Shown: positions 17,419 through 27,039, numbered from the stretch's first letter. The stretch is DNA of 64,000 nucleotides from Streptomyces sp. SJL17-4 (GCF_036826855.1 NZ_CP104578.1:6235501-6299500); one strand, 5' to 3'. The notes: generated by a model not told the origin, from the sequence alone. Made by a program: numbers and translations.

Positions 17419-18393
17419 GTGCGTATCGCAGTCACCGGCTCCATCGCCACCGACCACCTCATGACCTTCCCCGGCCGGTTCGCCGACCAGCTGGTGGCCG
17501 ACCAGCTGCACACGGTGTCCCTCTCCTTCCTCGTCGACAACCTCGACGTCCGGCGCGGCGGCGTCGGCCCCAACATCTGCTTCGGCATGGGTCAGCTCGG
17601 CGGCACCCCGATCCTCGTGGGTGCGGCCGGCTACGACTTCGACGAGTACCGCGGCTGGCTCGACCGCCACGGCGTCGACACCGGCTCGGTCCGCATCTCC
17701 GAGGTCCTGCACACGGCCCGCTTCGTCTGCACCACGGACAAGGACCACAACCAGATCGGCTCCTTCTACACGGGCGCGATGAGCGAGGCCCGGCTGATCG
17801 AGCTCAAGGCCGTCGCCGACCGGGTGGGCGGGCTCGACCTGGTCCTCATCGGCGCCGACGACCCCGAGGCGATGCTCCGCCACACCGAGGAGTGCAAGAC
17901 GCGGGGCATCCCCTTCGCCGCCGACTTCTCGCAGCAGATCGCGCGGATGGACGGCGACGAGATCCGCACGCTCCTGGACGGCGCCACGTACCTCTTCTCC
18001 AACGAGTACGAGAAGGGCCTCATCGAGTCCAAGACGGGCTGGACCGACGCCGAGATCCTCTCCCGCGTCGGCCACCGCGTCACCACGCTCGGCTCGCGCG
18101 GTGTGCGCATCGAGCGCGTCGGCGACACGCCGATCGAGGTCGCCTGCGCGGAGGAGACGGCGAAGGTCGACCCGACGGGCGTCGGCGACGCGTTCCGCGC
18201 GGGCTTCCTGACGGGTCTGTCGTGGGGCGTGGGCCTTGAGCGGGCGGCGCAGGTCGGCTGCATGCTGGCGACGCTGGTCATCGAGACGCTGGGCACGCAG
18301 GAGTACACCCTCCGCCGGGCGAACTTCATGGACCGCTTCAAGAAGGCGTACGGCGAGGACGCGGCCACGGAGGTCCAGTCCCACCTGTCCTGA
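17419..18393 (+). CDS. PfkB-family carbohydrate/adenosine kinase (AdoK-like)
   Basis: 324 residues from GTG 17419, preceded by AGGAG. An upstream in-frame start at 17380 is less likely. The sequence opens AVTGSIATDHLMTFPGRF and ends its active site with DPTGVGDAFRAGFLTG (about 251-266), the PfkB signature with catalytic Asp. The overall pattern, including HTARFVCTTD, SFYTGAMSEAR, GADDPEAMLRHTEEC and GTQEYTLRR, closely recalls mycobacterial adenosine kinase from memory. It probably phosphorylates adenosine or a related nucleoside or sugar. It is monocistronic, followed by a long repeat-rich spacer. Confidence 0.88.
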   Translation: MRIAVTGSIATDHLMTFPGRFADQLVADQLHTVSLSFLVDNLDVRRGGVGPNICFGMGQLGGTPILVGAAGYDFDEYRGWLDRHGVDTGSVRISEVLHTARFVCTTDKDHNQIGSFYTGAMSEARLIELKAVADRVGGLDLVLIGADDPEAMLRHTEECKTRGIPFAADFSQQIARMDGDEIRTLLDGATYLFSNEYEKGLIESKTGWTDAEILSRVGHRVTTLGSRGVRIERVGDTPIEVACAEETAKVDPTGVGDAFRAGFLTGLSWGVGLERAAQVGCMLATLVIETLGTQEYTLRRANFMDRFKKAYGEDAATEVQSHLS

Positions 18394-18578
18394 CGCCGGC
18401 CCGGCCGCCGGGGCCCAGTCCCACGTGGCCTGACGCCCCGGCCCGGGCGGCCCTGCGTCCCAGGCCTGACGCCCCGGCCGCCCCTACGCCCACGAGGCCA
18501 CCGGGCCCAGCCCCGCGCGGCCTGACCCGGGCCCAGCCCGCGCGGGCACACAGGCCGCCACCCGCCCCAGGCGCGGAC
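18394..18578. other. GC-rich spacer with degenerate GCCTGACGCCCCGGCC words
   Basis: CCTGACGCC with a following CGGCCC occurs three times between 18390 and 18480, then GCGCGGCCTGACC and GGGCCCAGCCC. No gene or hairpin of note. This is the lead-in to the repeat array at 18579. Confidence 0.5.
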
Positions 18579-18829
18579 CGCACCCGCCGGCCGCGTGGGC
18601 CGCGCCCGCACCCGCCGGCCGCGTGGGCCGCGCCCGCACCCGCTTGCCGCGTGGGCCGCGCCCGCACCCGCCGGCTGCGTGGGCCGCACCCTCCGGCCGC
18701 GTGGGCCGCGCCCGCACCCGCTTGCCGCGTGGGCCGCGCCCGCACCCTCCGGCCGCGTGGGCCGCACCCGCACCCGCCCGCCGTGTAGGCCGCGCCGCCC
18801 GCACCCGCCTGCCGTGTGGGCTGCGCCCG
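18579..18829. repeat. Minisatellite: about nine 28-bp units
   Basis: Units follow CGCACCCGCCGGCCGCGTGG + GCCGCGCC (28 bases). Two are nearly identical (18579-18634). Others differ by CTTG for CCGG, CACCCTCC variants or small deletions, and the last two carry GTGTAGGC or GTGTGGGC. It reads open in several frames on both strands but with repetitive Arg/Pro/Ala products, so I regard it as non-coding. Confidence 0.8.
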
Positions 18830-18839
18830 CCACCCCCCC

Positions 18840-19044
18840 CGTGTGGGCATTCGTCCCGCTGGGGCGGAACGGGTGGGCACACGGGACGGCGCGCTCTGGC
18901 GGCGCCTCCGCCCCTTGTGCCTTGACCCGCACCCGATGTGCGCCGCACCTGTGGTGCGGGTTCAGGCGCGGAAGCCTAGGCCCGGCAAGGGGCGCCGTCC
19001 GTTGTGCCCACCCGTTCCGCCCCAGCGGAACAGTTGCCCACAAC
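18840..19044. repeat. Large imperfect inverted repeat, ~205 bp, two ~95-bp arms
   Basis: The left arm (18840-18936) begins GTGTGGGCATTCGTCCCGCT and contains GGGGCGGAACGGGTGGGCAC then GGACGGCGC. The right arm (18948-19044), read in reverse, begins GTTGTGGGCAACTGTTCCGC and contains the identical 20-base core, then GGACGGCGC and a matching GACCCGCACC-type end. Each arm also holds a smaller palindrome, GTTCCGC..GCGGAAC, perfect in the right arm. A small hairpin (ACCCGCACC..GGTGCGGGT) is at the centre. There is no transposase. I recall similar GTTCCGCC/GCGGAAC words scattered in Streptomyces genomes. Confidence 0.8.
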
Positions 19045-19095
19045 GGGGTGGGCGTGCGGCCCGCGCCCAGGCGCGTCGGCCTGTGCGGCGGGCGA

Positions 19096-19155
19096 GCCCG
19101 CAAGCGGTGGCGGCCGCCCGCAATCGGCGGCGACAGCCCGCAAGAGGTGGCGGCA
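19096..19155. repeat. Three tandem 20-bp repeats
   Basis: GCCCGCAAGCGGTGGCGGCC, GCCCGCAATCGGCGGCGACA and GCCCGCAAGAGGTGGCGGCA in direct succession, 35 bases before the stop of the desulfurase gene. Confidence 0.75.
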
Positions 19156-19189
19156 GCCGCAACCCTCGCCGCCCCCCGCGCCGCCCCCC

Positions 19190-20587
19190 TCACCTCACCC
19201 GTCGCACCACATACGCCACCCCACCCCCCGCCGAAGGCGACTCCCCCACATACTCCTGCCCCCGCATCTCGCACCACGCCGGAATGTCCAGCCGCGCCGC
19301 CGCGTCGTCCGCCAGGACCGTCACCGTCCCGCCCACCGGCACGTCGCCGATGACCTTCGCCAGTTCGATCACCGGGATCGGGCAGCGCCGCCCCAGCGCG
19401 TCCACCACCAGGGAGTCCGCCCCCGGCGCGGCCACCGGCGACGCCGCCGGGGCGCCGAGCCGCTCCCGTACCCCCGCCACCACCCCCGGCAGCACCTCGA
19501 GAAAGCGGTCCACGTCCTCCGCCGTCGTGCCGGCCGGCAGCGACACCCGGACGTTCCCCTCGCTCAGCACCCCCATCGCGCGCAGCACATGGCTGGGCGT
19601 CAGCGTGGAACTCGTACATGACGAACCGGACGAAACGGAGAAACCCTCCCGGTCCAGCTCGTGCAGCAGCGTCTCCCCGTCGACGTACAGGCAGGAGAAG
19701 GTCACCAGGTGGGGGAGGCGGCGCACCGGGTCTCCCACCACCTCCACATCCGGGACGAGCTCCGGCACCCGCGCCCGGATCCGGTCCACCAGGGCCCGCA
19801 GCCGCGCCCCCTCGGCCGCCGCCTCGGCCCGTACCGCACGCAGCGAGGCCGCCGCCGCCACGATCGCCGGCAGGTTCTCGAAGCCGGGCGCCCGGCCCGA
19901 CTCCCGCTCGTCCGACGGGCCTTGCGGCGCGAACCGCACCCCCTTCCGTACGGCGAGCAGCCCCACCCCCGCCGGCCCGCCCCACTTGTGCGCGCTCGCC
20001 GCGAGCAGCGACCAGCCGCCCTCCACCGGCCCCCAGCCCAGCGACTGCGCCGCGTCCACGAGCAGTGGCACGCCCGCCGCCCGGCAGGCCTCGGCCACCT
20101 CCGCCACCGGCTGCTCGGTCCCCACCTCGTGGTTGGCCGACTGGAGGCACGCCAGGGCGGCCGTGCCCGAGTCCCCGGAGCCGAGCGCGGCCGCGAAGAC
20201 GCCCGCGTCCACCGCCCCCGTCCGCCCCACCGGCACCTCCGTCACCACGGAGCCCGCCGCCGCGTGGGTCTCGGCCGCGTGGAGTACAGAGGAGTGTTCG
20301 ACCGCGGAGACCACGAGCCGGTTTCCGACACGCCGACGCCCCGCGAGGGATCCCGAGATTCCCGCGTGAACCGCGCGTGTCCCCGAAGGAGTGAATACGA
20401 GCTCGTCGGGGCGGCAGCCCACGGCCTCCGCCATGGCCTCCCGCGCGGCGTCGAGCAGCAGCCTCGCGCGCCGCCCCTCCCGGTACAGCCGGGCCGGATC
20501 GGCCCAGCCCTCGTCGAGGGAGGCGAGCAGCGCCTGGCGGGCGACGGGATGCAACGGTGCGGCGGACGCGGCGTCGAAGTACGGCAT
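19190..20587 (-). CDS. Cysteine desulfurase (NifS/IscS-like) fused to TusA-type sulfurtransferase
   Basis: 465 residues from ATG 20587 (MPYFDAASAAPLHPVARQ, a typical class V start). The PLP-dependent desulfurase carries the Schiff-base Lys in SAHKWGGPAG (about 199) and the persulfide Cys in SSGSSCTSSTLTPSHVLRA (about 323). After a short linker the last ~75 residues form a TusA domain with DALGRRCPIPVIELAK (Cys about 400). One chain could thus mobilise sulfur from cysteine and relay it to a downstream acceptor such as tRNA thiolation or a cofactor pathway. A longer upstream frame is repeat-derived. It is not beside isc/suf genes. Confidence 0.92.
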   Translation of the reverse strand: MPYFDAASAAPLHPVARQALLASLDEGWADPARLYREGRRARLLLDAAREAMAEAVGCRPDELVFTPSGTRAVHAGISGSLAGRRRVGNRLVVSAVEHSSVLHAAETHAAAGSVVTEVPVGRTGAVDAGVFAAALGSGDSGTAALACLQSANHEVGTEQPVAEVAEACRAAGVPLLVDAAQSLGWGPVEGGWSLLAASAHKWGGPAGVGLLAVRKGVRFAPQGPSDERESGRAPGFENLPAIVAAAASLRAVRAEAAAEGARLRALVDRIRARVPELVPDVEVVGDPVRRLPHLVTFSCLYVDGETLLHELDREGFSVSSGSSCTSSTLTPSHVLRAMGVLSEGNVRVSLPAGTTAEDVDRFLEVLPGVVAGVRERLGAPAASPVAAPGADSLVVDALGRRCPIPVIELAKVIGDVPVGGTVTVLADDAAARLDIPAWCEMRGQEYVGESPSAGGGVAYVVRRVR

Positions 20588-20649
20588 CCGCCCACGGTAG
20601 GGCCTGAGCGCGAGCGGCCCCCGCCTCACCCAGCCGAGACGGTGGCGCG

Positions 20650-20815
20650 CCCGTGGCCGACGGATCCGCGGCCGACCGATCCGTGGCCGCCGGCCCGTGG
20701 GGCCGTGGCCGGTCTGGGGGCAGTCCCCGGCCGCTCCATGGCCGGTCCCCGGCCGGTCCGTGGGGCCCGTGACCGCTCCATGGCTGGTCCGTGGCCGGTC
20801 CGTGGCGCGCCTTGG
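20650..20815. repeat. Degenerate GC-rich repeat of GGCCGGTCCGTGG-type words
   Basis: CCGTGGCCG, GGCCGGTC and CGCTCCATGG recur about ten times with irregular spacing (12-40 bases). It occupies the upstream side of the desulfurase gene, so it may push that gene's promoter close to 20588-20650. Confidence 0.6.
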
Positions 20816-21317
20816 CCCGCCCGGGGGAGTCCGTCCCAAGCCCTCGACGCGCCCGCAGCGAGCCCTCGGCGCGTTCACACCCTGACCCCGGCATGGCCGC
20901 AGGGAGCCCCCGGCGCCGTTCCGCACCGCGACCCCCGCGAAGTCCGCAGCTCGCCTGCGACACCCCCGGCGGCCCCCGGCACCTCCCCACCACCCCCGCC
21001 GCCTCCCCAGCACGTCCCACCACCCCCGCCGCCCACCCCGCCCCGCCCGTCGTGAGCCCCCGTCAGAACCCCCTCGCCATACCCCGGCAGACCGCCGAAC
21101 GGACGCGTCCGACCCCCCTCCGGAACCCAGGAGTCCACCCCTTCGGGGACTCGGACGGCGCGTTGGGCACCCTCCCCGCGCGACCCCAAATAGCGTCCAG
21201 TAGGGTTTGGTCCGCATAAACATCCAAACCCCTGCCCGCGGCCGGGGCGGCGACCGACCAGCGAGACGGACGGCCGTGGCCGACCAACGCGGGCCGAGAC
21301 TCTCGGGAAGGCGCTAC
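20816..21317. other. Non-coding leader/promoter region before ctaC
   Basis: Most is GC-rich with Pro-coding CCCCCG runs and no gene. From about 21180 the composition changes (CCCCAAATAGCGTCCAGTAG and GTCCGCATAAACATCC), the only AT-richer block, and probably holds the ctaC promoter. I could not assign hexamers with confidence. Confidence 0.45.
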
Positions 21318-22283
21318 GTGAGTCCCAACGGCTCCGACCGCTCGTCGCGGCGCCCGATGCGGCGGAAGCTGCCGCAGGTGCTGACTGCGGGCCTGATCCT
21401 GGCGACAGCCACCGGCTGCTCGTACAACTGGGAAGACTTCCCCCGCCTTGGTATGCCCACCCCCGTCACGGAAGAGGCTCCCCGGATCCTCTCCCTGTGG
21501 CAGGGCTCGTGGGCGGCCGCGCTCATCACCGGAATCCTGGTGTGGGGCCTGATCCTCTGGGCCACCATCTTCCACCGGCGCAGCCGGACCAAGGTCGAGG
21601 TACCTCCGCAGACCCGTTACAACATGCCCATCGAGGCGCTGTACACGGTCACCCCGCTCATCATCGTCTCGGTGCTCTTCTACTTCACCGCGCGCGACGA
21701 GTCGAAGCTCCTCGAGCTCTCCCCGAAGCCGGCCCACACGGTCAACGTGGTCGGCTACCAGTGGAGCTGGGGCTTCAACTACGTCGAGAACGTGCCCGGT
21801 GTGAAGGGCGACGCCAAGACGGACAAGAACCTCGCGGCCATTCCGGACAAGTTCCTGGACCAGTTCCCGGACAACGCCGGCGGTGTCTACGACGCCGGTA
21901 TCCCCGGTGACCGCAACCCGCAGACCGGCAACCCGGGCCCGACCCTGTGGCTGCCGAAGGGCGAGAAGGTCCGGTTCGTCCTGACCTCCCGTGACGTCAT
22001 CCACTCCTTCTGGGTGGTCCCCTTCCTCATGAAGCAGGACGTCATCCCGGGTCACACCAACTCCTTCGAGGTCACCCCGACGCAGGAAGGCACCTTCCTC
22101 GGCAAGTGCGCCGAGCTGTGCGGTGTCGACCACTCCCGGATGCTCTTCAACGTCAAGGTGGTCTCCCCGGAGCGCTACCAGCAGCACCTGAAGGAGCTGG
22201 CCGAGAAGGGGCAGACCGGCTACATCCCGTCTGGCATCGAGCAGACGGACCCGGCCAGGAATGCGGAGAAGAACCAACTGTGA
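21318..22283 (+). CDS. ctaC: aa3-type cytochrome c oxidase subunit II
   Basis: 321 residues from GTG 21318, with GGGAAGG seven bases upstream. A signal peptide ends in a lipobox (ATATGCSY, Cys about 34), so the mature protein is probably lipidated. Two transmembrane helices follow (about 60-85 and 108-128). The extracytoplasmic cupredoxin domain has the binuclear copper A ligands in [12 protein letters not shown] (about 263-274) and the upstream His in DVIHSFWV. It accepts electrons from the cytochrome c domains of QcrC and passes them to CtaD. It overlaps ctaD by GTGA. Confidence 0.96.
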   Translation: MSPNGSDRSSRRPMRRKLPQVLTAGLILATATGCSYNWEDFPRLGMPTPVTEEAPRILSLWQGSWAAALITGILVWGLILWATIFHRRSRTKVEVPPQTRYNMPIEALYTVTPLIIVSVLFYFTARDESKLLELSPKPAHTVNVVGYQWSWGFNYVENVPGVKGDAKTDKNLAAIPDKFLDQFPDNAGGVYDAGIPGDRNPQTGNPGPTLWLPKGEKVRFVLTSRDVIHSFWVVPFLMKQDVIPGHTNSFEVTPTQEGTFLGKCAELCGVDHSRMLFNVKVVSPERYQQHLKELAEKGQTGYIPSGIEQTDPARNAEKNQL

Positions 22284-24016
22284 GCATCCACAACGAAACC
22301 CAGGGTGCCGCCGCAGCTGAGGACTCGTACGAGAACGAGCTGCCCGTACGGCGAAAGCAGCCCGGCAATGTCGTGATCAAGTGGCTGACCACCACCGACC
22401 ACAAGACGATCGGCACGCTCTACCTGGTCACGTCGTTCGTCTTCTTCTGCATCGGCGGACTCATGGCGCTCTTCATGCGCGCCGAGCTGGCCCGTCCGGG
22501 TACGCAGATCATGTCGAACGAGCAGTTCAACCAGGCGTTCACGATGCACGGCACGATCATGCTGCTGATGTTCGCGACGCCGCTGTTCGCCGGATTCGCC
22601 AACTGGATCATGCCGCTGCAGATCGGCGCGCCCGACGTGGCGTTCCCGCGGCTGAACATGTTCGCGTACTGGCTGTACCTCTTCGGCTCGATCATCGCGG
22701 TGGCCGGCTTCCTCACCCCGCAGGGTGCGGCGGACTTCGGCTGGTTCGCCTACTCCCCGCTGTCGGACGCCGTCCGCTCGCCGGGTGTCGGCGCCGACAT
22801 GTGGATCATGGGTCTGGCCTTCTCCGGCTTCGGCACGATCCTCGGCTCGGTCAACTTCATCACCACGATCATCTGTATGCGCGCTCCGGGCATGACGATG
22901 TTCCGCATGCCGATCTTCACCTGGAACGTGCTGCTGACCGGTGTTCTGGTCCTGCTCGCCTTCCCGGTCCTCGCGGCCGCGCTGTTCGCCCTGGAGGCGG
23001 ACCGCAAGTTCGGTGCGCACATCTTCGACGCGGCCAACGGTGGAGCGCTGCTCTGGCAGCACCTCTTCTGGTTCTTCGGCCACCCGGAGGTGTACATCAT
23101 CGCGCTGCCGTTCTTCGGCATCATCTCCGAGGTCATCCCGGTCTTCAGCCGCAAGCCGATGTTCGGCTACATCGGTCTGGTGGCCGCGACCATCGCGATC
23201 GCCGGTCTCTCCGTGACCGTGTGGGCGCACCACATGTATGTCACCGGTGGCGTGCTCCTACCGTTCTTCTCCTTCATGACGTTCCTCATCGCCGTACCAA
23301 CAGGCGTGAAGTTCTTCAACTGGATCGGAACGATGTGGAAGGGCTCACTGTCCTTCGAGACACCGATGCTCTGGACGATCGGCTTCCTGATCACCTTCAC
23401 CTTCGGTGGTCTGACCGGCGTCATCCTGGCCTCGCCGCCGATGGACTTCCACGTCTCCGACTCGTACTTCGTCGTCGCGCACTTCCACTACGTCGTCTTC
23501 GGCACCGTGGTCTTCGCGATGTTCGCCGGGTTCCACTTCTGGTGGCCGAAGTTCACGGGCAAGATGCTGGACGAGCGGCTCGGCAAGATGACCTTCTGGA
23601 CGCTGTTCATCGGCTTCCACGGCACCTTCCTCGTGCAGCACTGGCTCGGTGCCGAGGGCATGCCGCGTCGTTACGCGGACTACCTCGACGCCGACGGCTT
23701 CACCGCGCTGAACACGATCTCGACGATCTCCTCCTTCCTGCTCGGTCTGTCGATCCTGCCGTTCTTCTACAACGTCTGGAAGACCGCCAAGTACGGCAAG
23801 AAGATCGAGGTCGACGACCCGTGGGGCTACGGCCGTTCGCTCGAATGGGCGACGTCCTGCCCGCCGCCGCGGCACAACTTCCTCACCCTGCCGCGGATCC
23901 GTTCGGAATCCCCGGCGTTCGATCTGCACCACCCTGAGATCGCGGCTCTCGACCAGCTCGAGAACAAGGGGCACGCGGCCGAGGCCCTCGTGGGCGGCAA
24001 GGAGGCCGGCAAGTGA
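22280..24016 (+). CDS. ctaD: aa3-type cytochrome c oxidase subunit I
   Basis: 578 residues, twelve transmembrane helices. The catalytic subunit of the proton-pumping oxidase, reducing oxygen to water. The heme and copper ligands are visible: FTMHGTIM (low-spin heme His), [10 protein letters not shown] (copper B His with cross-linked Tyr), VWAHHMY (two copper B His) and [10 protein letters not shown] (heme a/a3 His pair). Start GTG 22280 overlaps the ctaC stop, with GGAGAAG nine bases upstream. The C-terminal cytoplasmic tail ([15 protein letters not shown]) is typical of actinobacterial members. It overlaps ctaF by GTGA. Confidence 0.97.
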   Translation: MSIHNETQGAAAAEDSYENELPVRRKQPGNVVIKWLTTTDHKTIGTLYLVTSFVFFCIGGLMALFMRAELARPGTQIMSNEQFNQAFTMHGTIMLLMFATPLFAGFANWIMPLQIGAPDVAFPRLNMFAYWLYLFGSIIAVAGFLTPQGAADFGWFAYSPLSDAVRSPGVGADMWIMGLAFSGFGTILGSVNFITTIICMRAPGMTMFRMPIFTWNVLLTGVLVLLAFPVLAAALFALEADRKFGAHIFDAANGGALLWQHLFWFFGHPEVYIIALPFFGIISEVIPVFSRKPMFGYIGLVAATIAIAGLSVTVWAHHMYVTGGVLLPFFSFMTFLIAVPTGVKFFNWIGTMWKGSLSFETPMLWTIGFLITFTFGGLTGVILASPPMDFHVSDSYFVVAHFHYVVFGTVVFAMFAGFHFWWPKFTGKMLDERLGKMTFWTLFIGFHGTFLVQHWLGAEGMPRRYADYLDADGFTALNTISTISSFLLGLSILPFFYNVWKTAKYGKKIEVDDPWGYGRSLEWATSCPPPRHNFLTLPRIRSESPAFDLHHPEIAALDQLENKGHAAEALVGGKEAGK

Positions 24017-24411
24017 AGATCCAGGGCAAGATGTTCATCTGGCTGAGCGTCTTCATCCTTGCCATGGCCGTCCTGTACGGCGTCTGGTCGAAGGAGCCGG
24101 TCGGCACCACGGCGCTGTTCCTGGCGTTCGGCCTGTCCATCATGATCGGCTACTACCTGGCCTTCACGGCCAAGCGTGTCGACGCGATGGCGCAGGACGA
24201 CAAGGAGGCCGACGTCGCGGACGAGGCCGGTGAAGTGGGCTTCTTCGCCCCGCACAGCTGGCAGCCGCTGTCGCTGGCCATCGGTGGCGGACTCGCCTTC
24301 CTCGCCATCGCCATGGGCTGGTGGCTGCTGTACTTCTCGTTCCCGCTGATCCTGGTCGGCCTCTTCGGCTGGGTCTTCGAGTTCTACCGCGGCGAGAACC
24401 AGAACCAGTAG
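24013..24411 (+). CDS. ctaF: Cytochrome c oxidase subunit IV, actinobacterial type
   Basis: 132 residues from GTG 24013, overlapping the ctaD stop. Four hydrophobic helices (about 8-28, 33-52, 88-106, 108-126) surround a charged loop ([21 protein letters not shown]). This is the small structural subunit that binds CtaD in actinobacterial aa3 oxidase. It closes the ctaC-ctaD-ctaF unit, followed by a hairpin with a T-run. Confidence 0.93.
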   Translation: MKIQGKMFIWLSVFILAMAVLYGVWSKEPVGTTALFLAFGLSIMIGYYLAFTAKRVDAMAQDDKEADVADEAGEVGFFAPHSWQPLSLAIGGGLAFLAIAMGWWLLYFSFPLILVGLFGWVFEFYRGENQNQ

Positions 24412-24439
24412 CGGTACCCCGCTCCGCACCGGAGCACCC

Positions 24440-24485
24440 GAGGGGCCCGGACACTTCGTCACCGAAGTGCCCGGGCCCCTCTTTT
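24440..24485 (+). terminator. Terminator after ctaCDF
   Basis: GAGGGGCCCGG-A-CACTTCG, loop TCAC, CGAAGTG-C-CCGGGCCCCTC, then TTTT. Near-perfect 18-bp stem with one internal mismatch. Confidence 0.9.
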
Positions 24486-24533
24486 GCAGCACTCGGGCGC
24501 GCTGGGAGCGAGGATTGTCCTTAGCGTGAAGTC

Positions 24534-25790
24534 ATGAACGACACGCCGCGCATTCGGACTGTTCTGAGCTGCACCCTTCTGGCCGTCGCCGTCACCGCGG
24601 GCGCCACGGCATGTGCCGGCTCCGACGGCCATCCGCTGTCGGCGAGGGCGTATGACGCCGCGGACCAGCTCGCGGTCAGCGCCCCCGCGGACGGCGCCAA
24701 GGCGGACCCCGAGAAGCCCCTGGAGGTCACCGCCAAGGGTGAGGACGGCCGGATCACCGACGTCACCGCCATCGACGCCTCGGGCCACCACCTCGCGGGC
24801 GAACTCACCGCGGACGGGCGGCGGTGGCGCTCCACGGCGGCCCTGGCGGCCGGGGCGCGCTACACGGTCCGCGTCGCCACCGAGGACGAGGACGGCGCTC
24901 CAGGCGCCCGTACGTTCACTTTCGAGACGGCCCCGGCCAAACGGGCCCTGACCGCGACCTTCGGCCCGGAGGCGGGCACGTACGGCGTCGGACAGCCCAT
25001 CACGGCGGACCTCAGCCTCCCCGTCAAGGACCGCAAGGCCCGCGCCGTCGTCGAACGGGCGCTCAAGGTCCGCTCCACGCCGTCCGTCGAGGGCGCCTGG
25101 TACTGGGTGGAGGACAAGAAGCTGCACTTCCGCCCGAAGGAGTACTGGCCGGCCGGCACGCGGATCACGGTCACCGGCAACCTGGACGGCCTCAAGGTCG
25201 GCGACAAGCTCTACGGCGGCGCGTCCAAGCCGCTGAAGCTCACCATCGGCGACCGGATCGAGGCCGTCGCGGACGCCGGGTCGCACTACATGACCGTGCG
25301 GCGCAACGGAGAAGTGATCAATACCATTCCGGTGACCACCGGCAAACCCGGCTTCTCCACCCGAAACGGCATCAAAGTGGTGCTCGGCAAGGAGTACTAC
25401 GTCCGGATGCGGGGCACCAGCATCGGCATCTCGGAGGGCAGCTCCGAGTCGTACGACCTGCCGGTCTACTACGCCACCCGGGTCACCTGGAGCGGCGAGT
25501 ACGTACACGCCGCGCCCTGGTCGGTCGGCTCACAGGGCGTGGCGAACGTCAGCCACGGCTGTGTCGGCATGTCGACGGGGAACGCGGCCTGGTTCTACGA
25601 GACCGTCCGCCCCGGCGACATCGTCAGGACCGTCAACAGCTACGGCGACACGATGGACACCTTCGGCAACGGCTTCGGCGACTGGAACATGCCGTGGGCC
25701 AAGTGGCGCGAGGGCAGCGCCCTGGTGGAGGCCACCGGCAACCCGGTGACCCCCACGGAGAGAGCCCGCCTCAGGCCCCTCCCTCTCTAG
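24534..25790 (+). CDS. L,D-transpeptidase lipoprotein (YkuD) with Ig-like domains
   Basis: 418 residues. A signal peptide ends with AGATAC, a probable lipobox at about residue 27. Two Ig-like domains (about 45-130 and 135-240) precede the YkuD catalytic domain. Its Cys is in ANVSHGCVGMSTGNAAWFY (about 343), with the conserved upstream His in EYVHAAPWS. Such enzymes form 3-3 crosslinks in peptidoglycan. The gene sits between the ctaCDF and ctaE-qcr units. Starts at ATG 24534, with no strong ribosome site. Confidence 0.94.
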   Translation: MNDTPRIRTVLSCTLLAVAVTAGATACAGSDGHPLSARAYDAADQLAVSAPADGAKADPEKPLEVTAKGEDGRITDVTAIDASGHHLAGELTADGRRWRSTAALAAGARYTVRVATEDEDGAPGARTFTFETAPAKRALTATFGPEAGTYGVGQPITADLSLPVKDRKARAVVERALKVRSTPSVEGAWYWVEDKKLHFRPKEYWPAGTRITVTGNLDGLKVGDKLYGGASKPLKLTIGDRIEAVADAGSHYMTVRRNGEVINTIPVTTGKPGFSTRNGIKVVLGKEYYVRMRGTSIGISEGSSESYDLPVYYATRVTWSGEYVHAAPWSVGSQGVANVSHGCVGMSTGNAAWFYETVRPGDIVRTVNSYGDTMDTFGNGFGDWNMPWAKWREGSALVEATGNPVTPTERARLRPLPL

Positions 25791-25814
25791 GGCTCGGTTC
25801 GCCTCGTGCGGTGA

Positions 25815-26216
25815 CTAGGCGTCGATCGACAGGCGCGAGCGCAGCAGGGAGGCCAGGGACGCCGCGAACTCGACCGGTTCCACCGGAAGGGTGACCGCGG
25901 CGTCCGCGCGGCTCCAGGTGGCCAGCCAGGCGTCCTGCGGGCGGCCGATGAGAAGCAGCACCGGCGGGCAGTGGAAGACCTCGTCCTTGATCTGCCGGCA
26001 GACACCCATGCCACCCGCGGGGACCGCCTCGCCGTCCAGGACGCAGACGTCGATGCCGCCCTCGTCCAGGTGCTTCAGCACCGCCGGCAGCGTCGCGCAC
26101 TCCACGAACTCGATCGGGGGGACGTCCGACGCGGGCCTGCGCCCGGCCGCCAGCCGTACCTGCTCGCGGGTGTTCGCGTCGTCGCTGTAGACCAGGACCG
26201 TGGCACTCGACTGCAT
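25815..26216 (-). CDS. Degenerate response-regulator receiver protein, stand-alone
   Basis: 133 residues from ATG 26216, preceded by GGAGGAACG. A single CheY-like fold: acidic pair in VYSDDAN and the phospho-acceptor position Asp in VCVLDGEAVPAGG (about 60). The switch Thr/Ser (VLLLIGRPQ) and the invariant Lys (here LPVEPVEF in place of a KP motif) are missing. It has no output domain. It lies antisense between the transpeptidase and ctaE, inside the oxidase region. It may act as a phosphorylation-independent or altered sensor; its link with respiration is only positional. Confidence 0.8.
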   Translation of the reverse strand: MQSSATVLVYSDDANTREQVRLAAGRRPASDVPPIEFVECATLPAVLKHLDEGGIDVCVLDGEAVPAGGMGVCRQIKDEVFHCPPVLLLIGRPQDAWLATWSRADAAVTLPVEPVEFAASLASLLRSRLSIDA

Positions 26217-26418
26217 CGTTCCTCCGGCTGGGAAGGCGGGTGGGTCGTCGTCGACCGATGCGCGGATGCTACTCCGGTCCACACCCCGTCAACACCCGTT
26301 CAACACCTGTTCGAAGGGCGCCAGGGGGGCCTCGCACTGGGCCGTTCGGGCTGGACACACCCCTCTGACACTCCGAACGGCACCCCCCGGAGTGAGGGCG
26401 GGATAAGCGACCGACATA

Positions 26419-27039
26419 ATGTCGGTCGTGGCGACAGTAACGACAGTAGAAACAGGGCACGCGCACCCGTCGGTCAATCGACCGAACCTCACCAGCGTCG
26501 GAACCATCATCTGGTTGAGCTCCGAGCTGATGTTCTTCGCGGCCCTCTTCGCGATGTACTTCACCCTGCGATCCGTGATGGGTGCCGAGTTCTGGACGGA
26601 AAAGGCCGAGGCCTTGAACTTCCCGTTCTCGGCCACCAACACCACGATCCTGGTGCTCTCCTCACTCACCTGCCAGCTCGGCGTCTTCGCCGCCGAGCGG
26701 GGCGACGTGAAGAAGCTCCGGTCGTGGTTCATCATCACGTTCGTGATGGGTGCGATCTTCATCGGCGGACAGGTCTTCGAGTACACCGAGCTGGTGAAGC
26801 ACGAGGGCCTCTCGCTCTCGTCGGACCCGTACGGCTCCGTGTTCTACCTGACCACCGGCTTCCACGGCCTGCACGTGACGGGCGGTCTCATCGCCTTCCT
26901 GCTGGTCCTCGGCCGGACGTACGCCGCCAAGAGGTTCACTCACGAGCAGGCAACCGCCGCCATCGTCGTGTCCTACTACTGGCACTTCGTCGATGTCGTC
27001 TGGATCGGCCTCTTCGCCACGATCTACATGATCAAGTAG
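26419..27039 (+). CDS. ctaE: aa3-type cytochrome c oxidase subunit III
   Basis: 206 residues. Five transmembrane helices, shorter than the seven-helix mitochondrial form. Conserved stretches are [19 protein letters not shown], the acidic residue in [20 protein letters not shown] and [14 protein letters not shown]. It stabilises subunit I. ATG 26419 is used; GTG 26428 ([16 protein letters not shown]) is an alternative. The palindrome-like CCGACATAATGTCGG spans the start. It heads the ctaE-qcrC-qcrA-qcrB run. Confidence 0.95.
   Translation: MSVVATVTTVETGHAHPSVNRPNLTSVGTIIWLSSELMFFAALFAMYFTLRSVMGAEFWTEKAEALNFPFSATNTTILVLSSLTCQLGVFAAERGDVKKLRSWFIITFVMGAIFIGGQVFEYTELVKHEGLSLSSDPYGSVFYLTTGFHGLHVTGGLIAFLLVLGRTYAAKRFTHEQATAAIVVSYYWHFVDVVWIGLFATIYMIK

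Noticed and set aside
18579..18829. CRISPR-like array
   Set aside because: The 28-bp units are contiguous without unique spacers and there are no cas genes; it is a minisatellite.
26419..26433. CCGACATAATGTCGG palindrome as an operator for ctaE
   Set aside because: It is suggestive, but it spans the start codon, is short, and has no second copy in the window; kept only as a note in the ctaE entry.
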